64,000 bases of DNA, taken from positions 124,001 through 188,000 of the forward strand of contig JBLNBO010000022.1 in the NCBI GenBank assembly GCA_050260055.1, read 5' to 3'. The DNA comes from JBLMYQ01 sp050260055 (GTDB lineage Bacteria; Bacillota; Clostridia; Acetivibrionales; UBA4821). Below, one piece after another: positions 24,249 to 32,626 of this stretch; the first letter of the stretch is position 1, and every line of letters begins with the position of its first letter. Made by a program: the position numbers and the translations under genes. Under the pieces are notes generated by a model. It was not told the DNA's origin. It saw only the letters and a list, made by a program, of their open reading frames with translations, and did no database searches.

Positions 24249-24645
24249 AGATTGTTCAAAAGAAAAAGTCCTTGATGCTTATTATAATGAAACAAAAGAT
24301 GAATACATTTTAAAGCATATAGAGAGTTGTGCAGAATGTGGCAAGTTTTATGACAGTTTAAAGAGTACGGGAAACAAAATGGACTTATTTAATAATGTTG
24401 TCCCTACTGTTAATCCATTTATAGTTAAAAAAATTATAAATACACACTTAGCTGAAAGAGAAAAAAGAAGAATTATGCAGGAATCCCTAGGGTTTTTCTT
24501 AGGCAGCAGCGCATTCATAACGATATTTTATGGCGCAATAATAGCTTATGACTTCAGATATGCTGCAGTATTTTATTTATTAATTTTTTCAATCATGCCG
24601 TTTTTATTAATACCGGCAGTTCTCAAAAGAAAGGAGATGAATTAA
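24238..24645 (+). CDS. zinc-binding membrane anti-sigma factor
   Basis: 135 residues from ATG 24238, nine bases after GAAGGGG. The N-terminal part carries HIESCAEC (H-x3-C-x2-C), the zinc anti-sigma motif that binds ECF sigma factors; two membrane helices follow (about 83-104 and 109-130). Overlap with the sigma gene indicates coupled translation. It probably holds the sigma factor at the membrane until a signal releases it. Confidence 0.85.
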   Translation: MKNRDCSKEKVLDAYYNETKDEYILKHIESCAECGKFYDSLKSTGNKMDLFNNVVPTVNPFIVKKIINTHLAEREKRRIMQESLGFFLGSSAFITIFYGAIIAYDFRYAAVFYLLIFSIMPFLLIPAVLKRKEMN

Positions 24646-24975
24646 ATGAGTATAATGACTTCATTCTTGATGGTTATTTTAGTTGCATTGCTTGCTTCCC
24701 AGGCAACATGGATATACATTGACGCTCGTAGGAGGGGAGAAAATGCCACACTTTGGGGGTTATTCGGATTACTGAATGTTCCTTCGTCACTGATTATTTA
24801 CCTAATTGTTACAAGGATAGGCAAACGCAAATGTCCGAACTGCAAAAAGGTTGTTGAAAAGAAGTTTAATAACTGTCCATTTTGCAGCTATAAATTAAAC
24901 AATTCCTGCGCTAATTGCAATAGCAGGATTGAAGAGGGATGGAGCTACTGCCCAAACTGTGCAAAGGAATTATAG
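24646..24975 (+). CDS. membrane protein with double zinc ribbon
   Basis: 109 residues beginning directly after the anti-sigma stop codon. Two membrane helices (about 5-22 and 37-56, with ATWIYIDARRRGENATLWGL between) precede two zinc ribbons: CPNC with CPFC, and CANC with CPNC. Small two-helix proteins often accompany ECF/anti-sigma pairs, but no defined role is known to me for this form. Third gene of the operon. Confidence 0.75.
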   Translation: MSIMTSFLMVILVALLASQATWIYIDARRRGENATLWGLFGLLNVPSSLIIYLIVTRIGKRKCPNCKKVVEKKFNNCPFCSYKLNNSCANCNSRIEEGWSYCPNCAKEL

Positions 24976-25083
24976 GTATAAGGGTAGAGATTTACCAATG
25001 GAGAAGCATCATGCTTGCAAGGAATTCCTTAAAGCCAGCCCATGGAGTTTAGAGAAGTTGGTGTCCAATATTTATGCAAATTA

Positions 25084-25109
25084 ATAGGACTCTCATATGA
25101 GAGTCCTAT
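25084..25109. terminator. terminator between sigma operon and EF-G paralogue
   Basis: Perfect palindrome with the core GGACTCTCATATGAGAGTCC followed by TCTTTT on the plus strand. The 109 bases between 24976 and this point hold no gene. A short 7-base-periodic stretch (AGCCATT, AGCTAAC, AGACATT) follows at 25114-25141. Confidence 0.75.
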
Positions 25110-25142
25110 CTTTTAGTATTAGCCATTAGCTAACAGACATTT

Positions 25143-27233
25143 TTATTCTTCTTCTTCATCTTCCTTCATATTCTTCTTAGCTTCCTCGATTACCTTTGAA
25201 GCAATATGGGATGGAGCTTCTTCGTAGCGTTCAAACTTCATAAAGAAGTTCCCTCTTGCCTGGGTTAATGAACGTAAATCTGTTGCATACTTAAACATTT
25301 CAGCCATAGGTACTTCAGCTACTACTTGTTGAATACCTTTATCCTGAGGATTCATGCCCATTATTCTTCCACGTCTCTTATTTAGGTCGCCAATAATATC
25401 TCCCATATATGAGTCAGGAATATAAACTTCGACGTTAGCTATAGGTTCAAGCAATATTGGTGAAGCTTCAACCATTCCTTTTTTATAAGCAAGGGATGCA
25501 GCAACCTTAAATGCCATTTCGGAAGAGTCAACAGGATGATATGAACCGTCAACAAGGGTTGCCTTAAGGTTTACTACAGGATAACCGGCAAGAATACCAC
25601 GTTGGATAGCTTCTCTCAATCCTTTTTCAACTGCAGGGAAGTACTGCTTTGGAACTGCCCCTCCAAAGATTTTTTCTTCGAATGTCAAATCTTCAGATGT
25701 CCCTGGTTCGAACTCTATCCAAACATGGCCAAATTGTCCGTGGCCACCGCTTTGTTTTTTATGTTTGCCTTCAATCTTAACCTTTTTCCTTATTGTTTCC
25801 CTATATGGAACCCTAGGGTCCGTAAGGGTTACAGATACACCAAATTTGGTTTTTAACTTGCTGACGATAACATCCAGATGCTGTTCACCAATACCGGAAA
25901 TGAGAAGCTGTTTCATTTCTGCATTGTTCTCAACTTTGAAGGTTGGGTCTTCTTCAAGAAGTTTCTGAAGGCCTGTACCTATTTTTTCTTCATCTCCCTT
26001 AGCTTTTGGTTCAATACCCATTGATATTGAAGGTATTGGGAATTTAATTCCTTCAAGTTCGATTTGTTTGCCTTGGTCGCAAAGAGTATCGCCGGTATTA
26101 GCAAATTGTAATTTTGCAACAGCTGCAATATCTCCTGCAACAGCTTTTTCCACCGGAACCTGCTTTTTGCCTCTTAGGGTGAATATTGATGATAACTTTT
26201 CAGTTTTTCCTGAACGTGAGTTAAACACTGTAGAATCAGGTTTAATCATACCGGAATAAACTTTGAAAAGACTGATTTTACCAACATATGGGTCTGCTAT
26301 TGTCTTAAAAATCAAAGCTGAAGTAGGTTCATCGGAGCTTATCTTTCTTGTAATCTTTTCATCAGTTCCTGGTTTTACTCCACTGACTTCTTTTACAAAA
26401 TCAGGTGCAGGCATGTATTCCACAATAGAATCAATTAATGGAATAACACCCATATTCTGCAGAGCTGAACCGCAAAGAATAGGAACAGTTCCTACTTCAA
26501 TGATACCTTTTTGTAGACCGAGAGTAAGTTCTTCTTTGGTAAACTCATCCCCATTAAAGAATTTATCCATTAATGCTTCATCTGTTTCGGCGATTGCTTC
26601 AGCAAGCATATCCTTGTATGGTGCAGCTGTAGTTTTCATAGTATCAGTTAATGGAGTTTCAACAACTTTTGCGCCTTCATACTTATATGCTTTCATTTCA
26701 ATCAAATCTATATATCCTTTTACAGCATTGCCTTCGGAATAAGGTACTTGTATAGGAATAACACTATTTCCGAAAGTAGATCTGATTTTTTCTACTGCAG
26801 CAGAAAAATTTGCATTTTCATCATCTATTTTATTTATAAACATCATCTTTGGTATATTTAATTCATTTGCATAATCCCATGCCTTTTCAGTACCTACAGA
26901 TACTCCGCTTTTTGCTGAAACTAAAATTAATGCAGCGTCTGCTACACGGATTCCTTGTTTTAATTCGCCAACAAAATCAAAATATCCGGGAGTATCAATA
27001 ATATTGATTTTTGAGTTTTTCCACTCGCATGGAGCAAGTGTTGTAGATATTGATGCCTGCCTTTTAGTTTCTTCGGGATCGTAGTCACTTGTAGTATTTC
27101 CATCCATGACTTTTCCCATTCTGTCGATTGCGCCTGAGTTAAAAAGAATTGCTTCGGTTAGAGTTGTTTTGCCTGCACCTCCATGTGATATGAAGCAGAT
27201 GTTTCTGATGTCGCTTGTTGAGTAGTCTTTCAT
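25143..27233 (-). CDS. elongation factor G paralogue (EF-G type II)
   Basis: 696 residues, full EF-G architecture. The GTPase domain has SHGGAGKTT as P-loop (canonical EF-G has AHIDAGKTT), IDTPGYFDF as G3 and NKIDDE as G4. Later domains include GEQHLDVIVSKLK and KKQSGGHGQFGHVWIEFEPG. The C-terminus is an acidic tail (KEDEEEE). The substituted P-loop and the position away from the str operon mark it as the second EF-G type, not the main translocase; its function is poorly defined. Confidence 0.9.
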   Translation of the reverse strand: MKDYSTSDIRNICFISHGGAGKTTLTEAILFNSGAIDRMGKVMDGNTTSDYDPEETKRQASISTTLAPCEWKNSKINIIDTPGYFDFVGELKQGIRVADAALILVSAKSGVSVGTEKAWDYANELNIPKMMFINKIDDENANFSAAVEKIRSTFGNSVIPIQVPYSEGNAVKGYIDLIEMKAYKYEGAKVVETPLTDTMKTTAAPYKDMLAEAIAETDEALMDKFFNGDEFTKEELTLGLQKGIIEVGTVPILCGSALQNMGVIPLIDSIVEYMPAPDFVKEVSGVKPGTDEKITRKISSDEPTSALIFKTIADPYVGKISLFKVYSGMIKPDSTVFNSRSGKTEKLSSIFTLRGKKQVPVEKAVAGDIAAVAKLQFANTGDTLCDQGKQIELEGIKFPIPSISMGIEPKAKGDEEKIGTGLQKLLEEDPTFKVENNAEMKQLLISGIGEQHLDVIVSKLKTKFGVSVTLTDPRVPYRETIRKKVKIEGKHKKQSGGHGQFGHVWIEFEPGTSEDLTFEEKIFGGAVPKQYFPAVEKGLREAIQRGILAGYPVVNLKATLVDGSYHPVDSSEMAFKVAASLAYKKGMVEASPILLEPIANVEVYIPDSYMGDIIGDLNKRRGRIMGMNPQDKGIQQVVAEVPMAEMFKYATDLRSLTQARGNFFMKFERYEEAPSHIASKVIEEAKKNMKEDEEEE

Positions 27234-27503
27234 TATGAAACCTCCTTTTAATTTTTTGCCGGATTCATAAAGTATACCGTAGAAGCTGTTTGCTAGAATT
27301 TAAATGCGTCTATTGAATAAAATTATCAAATCCTTCATAACTGTTATATAGCATGAAGATATTTCCTAGCAAAGTATATATTTTTTTTTCTCTTAATGCA
27401 ACAGATTCTAAGCATTTGCTTTAAAATTTTAGAGAAAAAAATACGTATTTATTATTCTCTATTATTTCCAGATTTCCTTTTTTAAATTAAATTTTAATCA
27501 AAA

Positions 27504-27529
27504 AAAAGCAGTCAGTTTAGACTGCTTTT
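27504..27529 (-). terminator. terminator of the diguanylate cyclase gene
   Basis: Stem AAAAGCAGTC / GACTGCTTTT with a six-base loop; on the minus strand it is followed by a T-run. Located 10 bases beyond the stop codon of the gene at 27540. Confidence 0.85.
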
Positions 27530-27539
27530 CCGACGCTTT

Positions 27540-29159
27540 TTAGTCTTTATACACAACCTTATTTCTACCCTGGTGTTTTGCCTTATATAAACGTTCATCG
27601 GCTTTCATTATTAATTCCTTACTTGTAAGCGAATCGGCTGGACAGTGCGCAGCACCGACACTTATTGTTAGATTGCCATTCGGCTGTTTTTCTTGAAAGC
27701 TAAATTCATGCTTTTCTACAACAGACCGTACTTTTTCTGCGGCTATTGCAAGACCATCTGGAGAGGTTTTACAGCAGATAATAACAAATTCCTCGCCGCC
27801 ATATCTGCAAAATATATCAGTAGGGAATAAAACAGACTTAACAACTGCTGCAATCTCTTTAAGTAATTCATCGCCTGCAAGATGGCCATTCTCATCGTTA
27901 TATGTCTTAAAGAAATCAATGTCAAGCATAATAAGTCCAAAATCTTCGCTAGATTGCTCATCGATTTCTCCAAATTTTTGCTGTTTAATTACACGCTCAA
28001 TTTCTTGCTGCAGTCTTTCATCAAAAAAATATCTGTTATAGACCTGGGTTAATCCATCCTTATTAGCTAATTCTTTAAGCTTTTCATTAAATATGGTCAA
28101 TTGTTCAATATTTTTCTTATGCTCTGTAATATCCTTTATAAGAAGGATTGTCCCAATATGACTGCGACCAGAAAAGATTGGTATGATTTCGACTAAGAAA
28201 TATTTGTTGCCATTTTCTATAAGTATTTGCTTTTCAACACTTACAGGACTTCTCTGTGAAACTGCTGATTCTACAAGTCGTTTAAATTTCTCAAGGTTGA
28301 TGTCGCTTTTATCATCTTTAAACAATTCATTAATTTTTATTTTCCTTTTGATTATAAAATTCGCTTTGTTGAATGTATCTAAAAATGTTTTATTATAATC
28401 AACTATTTCAAAAGCTTCATTTATTATGATGTAGCTATCGGAAATTAAATCTACAATTCTTTGCAAAGCAATAGGTAGTATACTCAAAAAATCAAACTTG
28501 AGAATTGCAAACATAAAGCAAAAAACACTAAACGTAAAGGCGATATTTTCAATATATGTCGGCCATTCGGGCACAAGCTGAAATGTACTAAAGGAATCGG
28601 TAATAAAGGGAGCTAAAATGCCTAAGAGCACTAGTAAAGATTGTTTTGAAAAAAATCCGGAGTTCTTAATTGAGAAATATGCGAGGTAAGAAAGTCCTAT
28701 TATTATACAGATATATGAGTAAAAAGTATGAATCATGTAGTAATTACCGGGAATGAAATCGCGGGTTAAAAGAGAGTATTGGATATAAAAAAAGTGATGA
28801 AATTGATTAGTAACAAGTATCGCAGTTGAAATGAATGGAATAATGAAAATAAATAAGTGTTTCCAAGTCAGGTCAATTTTTGTTTTGGCAAAGACAAGAC
28901 CTAGGTATAGAATTGAAATAGATGCATATATGACACCAAAGAAAAATAGCTCTTCTAAAAATTCTGAGTACCATTGATTGGGTTCTAAGACTAATTGAAA
29001 TATTATAGCAAGGTTCCAAAGCGATGCATAAAAAGCCAAGCTGATAAAAGCATAATGAATTTGCTTTTTATTTCTCATTACACTTATAAAGATTAATAAG
29101 AACAGCATCAGAATTGTTGATACAAGCATTAAGGAAAAAAGAATTTGATTGCCAGCCAT
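27540..29159 (-). CDS. membrane diguanylate cyclase (7TM-PAS-GGDEF)
   Basis: 539 residues from the ATG at 29159 after GGAG. About seven N-terminal membrane helices (residues 5-235) of the histidine-kinase 7TM type, a PAS-like region (about 240-350, with SYIIINEAFEIVDYNKTFLD), then a GGDEF domain (about 370-535). The active site is RYGGEEF, intact for making c-di-GMP. Where the inhibitory RxxD would be expected the sequence is FPTD, so product inhibition at the I-site is probably lost. The signal sensed is unknown. Confidence 0.9.
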   Translation of the reverse strand: MAGNQILFSLMLVSTILMLFLLIFISVMRNKKQIHYAFISLAFYASLWNLAIIFQLVLEPNQWYSEFLEELFFFGVIYASISILYLGLVFAKTKIDLTWKHLFIFIIPFISTAILVTNQFHHFFYIQYSLLTRDFIPGNYYMIHTFYSYICIIIGLSYLAYFSIKNSGFFSKQSLLVLLGILAPFITDSFSTFQLVPEWPTYIENIAFTFSVFCFMFAILKFDFLSILPIALQRIVDLISDSYIIINEAFEIVDYNKTFLDTFNKANFIIKRKIKINELFKDDKSDINLEKFKRLVESAVSQRSPVSVEKQILIENGNKYFLVEIIPIFSGRSHIGTILLIKDITEHKKNIEQLTIFNEKLKELANKDGLTQVYNRYFFDERLQQEIERVIKQQKFGEIDEQSSEDFGLIMLDIDFFKTYNDENGHLAGDELLKEIAAVVKSVLFPTDIFCRYGGEEFVIICCKTSPDGLAIAAEKVRSVVEKHEFSFQEKQPNGNLTISVGAAHCPADSLTSKELIMKADERLYKAKHQGRNKVVYKD

Positions 29160-29265
29160 ATAAATTCTCCATCTATACAAGATATTGAATCATTCAATAC
29201 TTATTATAATTAATAATGAGAACTATTACAATAATTAGGAAGTCATTTGCAGTTAACGCTAAACA

Positions 29266-29299
29266 AAAAAATCTTAAGGCTATACCCTTAAGATTTTTT
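29266..29299 (-). terminator. terminator of tRNA-Gly
   Basis: Stem AAAAAATCTTAAGG / CCTTAAGATTTTTT with a short loop, adjoining the 3' end of the tRNA on the minus strand. Confidence 0.85.
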
Positions 29300-29300
29300 A

Positions 29301-29374
29301 TGGAGCGGGTGATGGGAATCGAACCCACGCAATTAGCTTGGAAGGCTAATGTTCTACCATTGAACTACACCCGC
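29301..29374 (-). tRNA. tRNA-Gly (anticodon TCC)
   Basis: On the minus strand the acceptor arms GCGGGTG and the complement ..CACCCGC pair, with discriminator T and encoded CCA. The anticodon arm TTAGC / GCTAA encloses CTTCCAA, giving TCC. The T arm has GGTTCGATTCC. 74 bases. Confidence 0.95.
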
Positions 29375-29832
29375 ATTTCTGGTGACTTTTTATATTATAG
29401 ATTTGAAAGAATAGTTTGTCAAGAGGAAATATTCAAGCTCTTAGCAGTTATCTGAGTTAGCAATTGGGATATGGTACGGTATTTGTCAATAACTTACCGC
29501 AAAAGGGGATAGCTAGGGGAAATATTATATTCAGCAGGTACATATAGGCAGTAGTGCCTTATTTTTTGCATTTTTTCATCTGTTTATGAATGTTAAAATA
29601 TTTATAAGGATATATCAAAATAATCCCATCGGAAGAATCAATTAATTTCGTTAGTTTGTTCTCTTATAATCATTGCGGTTTTATAAAATTAAATATTTAG
29701 ACATCTTGGCATGCAAGGGACTTAGGATAGAACTTGTGTCAACATAAAAAGTTAACTATAACCTGACTAAAGGTTTTATAAATTTTTTTAGTTGCTTGAC
29801 AGCTAGTTACTATTATTTTGGGAGGTATACAA
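29375..29832. other. 458-base gap with one orphan hairpin
   Basis: No credible coding frame on either strand. The only structured element I see is a hairpin with U-tract on the plus strand at 29546-29568 (AGGCA, GTAG loop, TGCCT, then TATTTTTTG), which ends no visible gene. No riboswitch I can name (c-di-AMP, c-di-GMP) matches the sequence before the LysM gene. Confidence 0.5.
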
Positions 29833-31338
29833 ATGAACCAAAAGCTAAGAGTGTACGGTTTATTAGTTTCTGTTTTCTTATCATTCTTATTTTCCTATCA
29901 AAGCATTGCTGCTACATATTCTATGGTAGATGTAACACTAAACAACAATTCAATTAACTGGGATACAAAGCCAATTAATGTAGATGGCAGTGTCTATATG
30001 CCTATAGCTGAAATAATCCAGGCAGCAGGAATGCAAGGCGCCTTTGATGCTAAAACATTAGTTTATTCTATAAAATTTGAACAGAATGAGATTGAGCTAA
30101 AGCTTGATAACAGTATTGCAAGTATTAATGGAAAGTTAATTCAAATGACGGGACCAATGAAAATTATTAACACAAGGCTGATGATGCCGGTAAAAAATCT
30201 CGAAAAGTTAGGTTTTATGGTTGTTGACAGAAGCGGGAAAGTGCTTGTGTTTAAACCTGAAAACGGTAAGATAATTTACAAGGTTGCTAGTGGAGATTAC
30301 TTATGGAAGGTTTCGCAGATGTTCGGTACTCCTATTTCTGAAATTAAAATCCTAAATAATCTAACGTCAGATAATATTAATATTGGGCAAATGCTTGTAG
30401 TAAAGATTGCTGAACCATTCAGTACCAATTATGACGCTGTGACTGGAAGTGCTACAATAAAAAGTGGGGCAGGGTTTGGTTTTTCAGATGTTGGTTATCT
30501 TGCTGCTGGAACTCATGTAAGTGTTACAGGAAAGAGTGGACTTTGGTATAAGGTTTCTACTTTAAAGGGTAACGGATATATCTACTATACTGTAATTAAA
30601 GTCACTCAAAGCATAACAGATACTACTGTAGTAAGCACGTTCTTCCAAAAAAGCATATCAGTTGATACATCAGGAGATACAATATCTTATAAACAATATA
30701 AAGTTATGTCTGGAGATATCCTTTGGAGTATAGCTGAGAAAATGGGAATCCCGGTAGAAGAATTGGCAAAAGTGAATGGGCTTTCTACAAGTTCTTACTT
30801 GACTATTAATCAGGTACTTATAATTCCGGTCCACACTATAATAAAGAAACAAACTGTTAATGCACAAGCAGGAGAGGTTTTGGATTGGTTTACAGAAGGG
30901 CAATATGTACTTCCCATAGGTAAAATTGCAAAGGTAACTGATGTTCAGACTGGTTTAAGCTTTAATATTCAAAGAACTATAGGAAGCAGTCACTCGGATA
31001 CAGAAACGCTTACAGCAGGAGATACTCAAATTATGAAAAATATATTTGGAGGTACTTGGAACTGGACAAGAAGAGCGTTCATACTTGAAGCAGATGGCAG
31101 AAAATTTGCCGTTTCAATTGCTGGAATGCCTCATGCGGGAGTTGAAGGACAGCCTTTCTTGCAGAATGTTTATAATAGAAGTGATAATTATGGTTACGGG
31201 CCCAACTATGATAGAATTTCCGGAAACCAGATGGACGGGCATTTTGATTTGTATTTCCTAAATGGTCTAAAACATTTGGATAATCAAATAGACCCGGACC
31301 ACCAGAAGATGGTTATGATTGCTGGAGGGTTAAAGTAG
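29833..31338 (+). CDS. secreted LysM / SH3 / copper-amine-oxidase-N domain protein
   Basis: 501 residues from ATG 29833 after GGGAGG. Signal peptide at residues 1-28; an amine-oxidase N-like beta domain (about 35-140); LysM 1 (VASGDYLWKVSQMFGTPISE); an SH3-type domain (about 200-255); LysM 2 (VMSGDILWSIAEKMGIPVEE); and a C-terminal domain of about 150 residues with GHFDLYFLNGLKHLDNQIDP, seen in clostridial LysM proteins. It should bind peptidoglycan outside the cell; catalytic activity is not evident. Followed by its own terminator. Confidence 0.85.
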   Translation: MNQKLRVYGLLVSVFLSFLFSYQSIAATYSMVDVTLNNNSINWDTKPINVDGSVYMPIAEIIQAAGMQGAFDAKTLVYSIKFEQNEIELKLDNSIASINGKLIQMTGPMKIINTRLMMPVKNLEKLGFMVVDRSGKVLVFKPENGKIIYKVASGDYLWKVSQMFGTPISEIKILNNLTSDNINIGQMLVVKIAEPFSTNYDAVTGSATIKSGAGFGFSDVGYLAAGTHVSVTGKSGLWYKVSTLKGNGYIYYTVIKVTQSITDTTVVSTFFQKSISVDTSGDTISYKQYKVMSGDILWSIAEKMGIPVEELAKVNGLSTSSYLTINQVLIIPVHTIIKKQTVNAQAGEVLDWFTEGQYVLPIGKIAKVTDVQTGLSFNIQRTIGSSHSDTETLTAGDTQIMKNIFGGTWNWTRRAFILEADGRKFAVSIAGMPHAGVEGQPFLQNVYNRSDNYGYGPNYDRISGNQMDGHFDLYFLNGLKHLDNQIDPDHQKMVMIAGGLK

Positions 31339-31401
31339 TTGACATTTAACTCAGGACAACCTAAAAGACCTATTTCAGAGGGAAGATAGATGAATGAGTT
31401 G

Positions 31402-31428
31402 AAAGGGCGAGATAATATCTCGCCCTTT
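31402..31428 (+). terminator. terminator of the LysM gene
   Basis: 12-bp stem AAAGGGCGAGAT / ATCTCGCCCTTT, followed by T-rich sequence. Confidence 0.9.
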
Positions 31429-31621
31429 TGCTTTACATAATATTGACGAAGTTATGTTAATTATGGTAAAATACAGATAATGATTTTAAGATGGGGATAT
31501 TAGTGAATTTTATAATTTATTAGATATCCTTGGAAAAATTACTTCTAAACAAGAGGGCTCCAGAATAAAAATTACATTAGATGAACGGCGCTTTTATGAA
31601 CTAGAGAGGAGAGTGGGGCAT

Positions 31622-32296
31622 TTGACCGGCAGTGCAGCAACTATTGAAAACAACACTGTAACTATAATCGGAAAAGTAGCATCAGAACTAAATTTTAGTC
31701 ATGAAGTCTATGGAGAAGGATTTTTCAATTTCATGCTTGATGTACCTAGATTGAGTGATGTGAATGATCTTTTGCCTGTAACAATTTCAGAAAGGCTGAT
31801 TCAGAATATTCAGTTTGAAGAAGGAGCTTGCTTTGAAATTGAAGGACAATTTAGGTCTTATAACAGTTATAATAATGAATCCAACAAATTGATGCTGACT
31901 GTTTTCGCCAGAGATATTAAACCAGTTGAAGATATGTCCAAAGTAAAAAATCCAAACCAGATTTTCCTAAATGGTTTTGTATGCAAGAAGCCGATATATA
32001 GAACTACTCCTTTTGGAAGAGAGATATGTGACGTTCTTTTAGCTGTAAATAGACAGTATAATAAATCTGATTACATACCTTGTATTGCTTGGGGAAGAAA
32101 TGCGAGATATTCTGAAAGTATTAATGTCGGAGAAAATATAAAGGTTTGGGGAAGAGTTCAGAGTAGAAGCTACCAAAAAACCCTTGAGAATAACCAAGTA
32201 ATTAATAAGGTTGCATATGAGGTTTCAGTTATAAAAATGGAAATTGTGGGCGATAAGGATGATACTGCTCCGGTTATTGAGGAAACAGGTGCGTAA
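31622..32296 (+). CDS. SSB-like protein with two OB folds
   Basis: 224 residues if it starts at TTG 31622, ten bases after AGAGGAGA; GTG 31613 also exists but touches that site. Two consecutive OB-fold-like halves: about 10-105 (NTVTIIGKVASELNFSHEVY) and about 115-210 (NQIFLNGFVCKKPIYRTTPF, ICDVLLAVNRQYNKSDYIPC). The second half has the strand pattern of single-stranded DNA-binding proteins. There is no acidic SSB tail tip. The frame stays open upstream to 31490; see findings. Confidence 0.75.
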   Translation: MTGSAATIENNTVTIIGKVASELNFSHEVYGEGFFNFMLDVPRLSDVNDLLPVTISERLIQNIQFEEGACFEIEGQFRSYNSYNNESNKLMLTVFARDIKPVEDMSKVKNPNQIFLNGFVCKKPIYRTTPFGREICDVLLAVNRQYNKSDYIPCIAWGRNARYSESINVGENIKVWGRVQSRSYQKTLENNQVINKVAYEVSVIKMEIVGDKDDTAPVIEETGA

Positions 32297-32331
32297 AGAT
32301 AGTATGCAAGTTAAAAATAAGATAAAAAAAT

Positions 32332-32366
32332 AGGTAGGACTGACTTTGGGCAGTTCTATTTTTTTT
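32332..32366 (+). terminator. terminator of the SSB-like gene
   Basis: Stem TAGGACTG / CAGTTCTA (one G-U pair) with an eight-base loop, then a run of eight T. Confidence 0.8.
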
Positions 32367-32465
32367 ATAATTATAATATATGAACTCTAAGCTAAGGAAA
32401 TATATTTCTTTATTTTTATAATGGGCTTTGAGCAGCAGAAGAGTTTTGCATCATTTCAAGTTATA

Positions 32466-32494
32466 TTGACATTTAATAATATAAATTGTAAAAT
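32466..32494 (+). promoter_or_regulatory. promoter of aroF-tyrA(-aroA)
   Basis: Consensus TTGACA at 32466-32471, a 17-base spacer and TAAAAT at 32489-32494. Start of transcription would be about 125 bases before aroF. Confidence 0.6.
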
Positions 32495-32626
32495 TAAGCG
32501 GAAAACACTGTATGGTGGCTAAAAAACGTGGATTTCAAGCCAATTTGCGCATAATAGATATAAAATATACAAATATTATTAGAATATAATGTTTTACAAT
32601 TTTAGAATTTGTAGGAGAAAAATAAA

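Larger units (their letters stand above)
32299..32626. other. 328-base gap before aroF
   Basis: Contains a terminator near 32332-32366, the aroF promoter at 32466-32494 and a leader of about 125 bases with one possible stem (TGGCT near 32516, AGCCA near 32539). No T-box sequence was found. No coding frame. Confidence 0.5.

Noticed and set aside
32500..32626. T-box leader before aroF
   Set aside because: The T-box core (AGGGTGGNACCGCG) and a terminator/antiterminator pair are missing.
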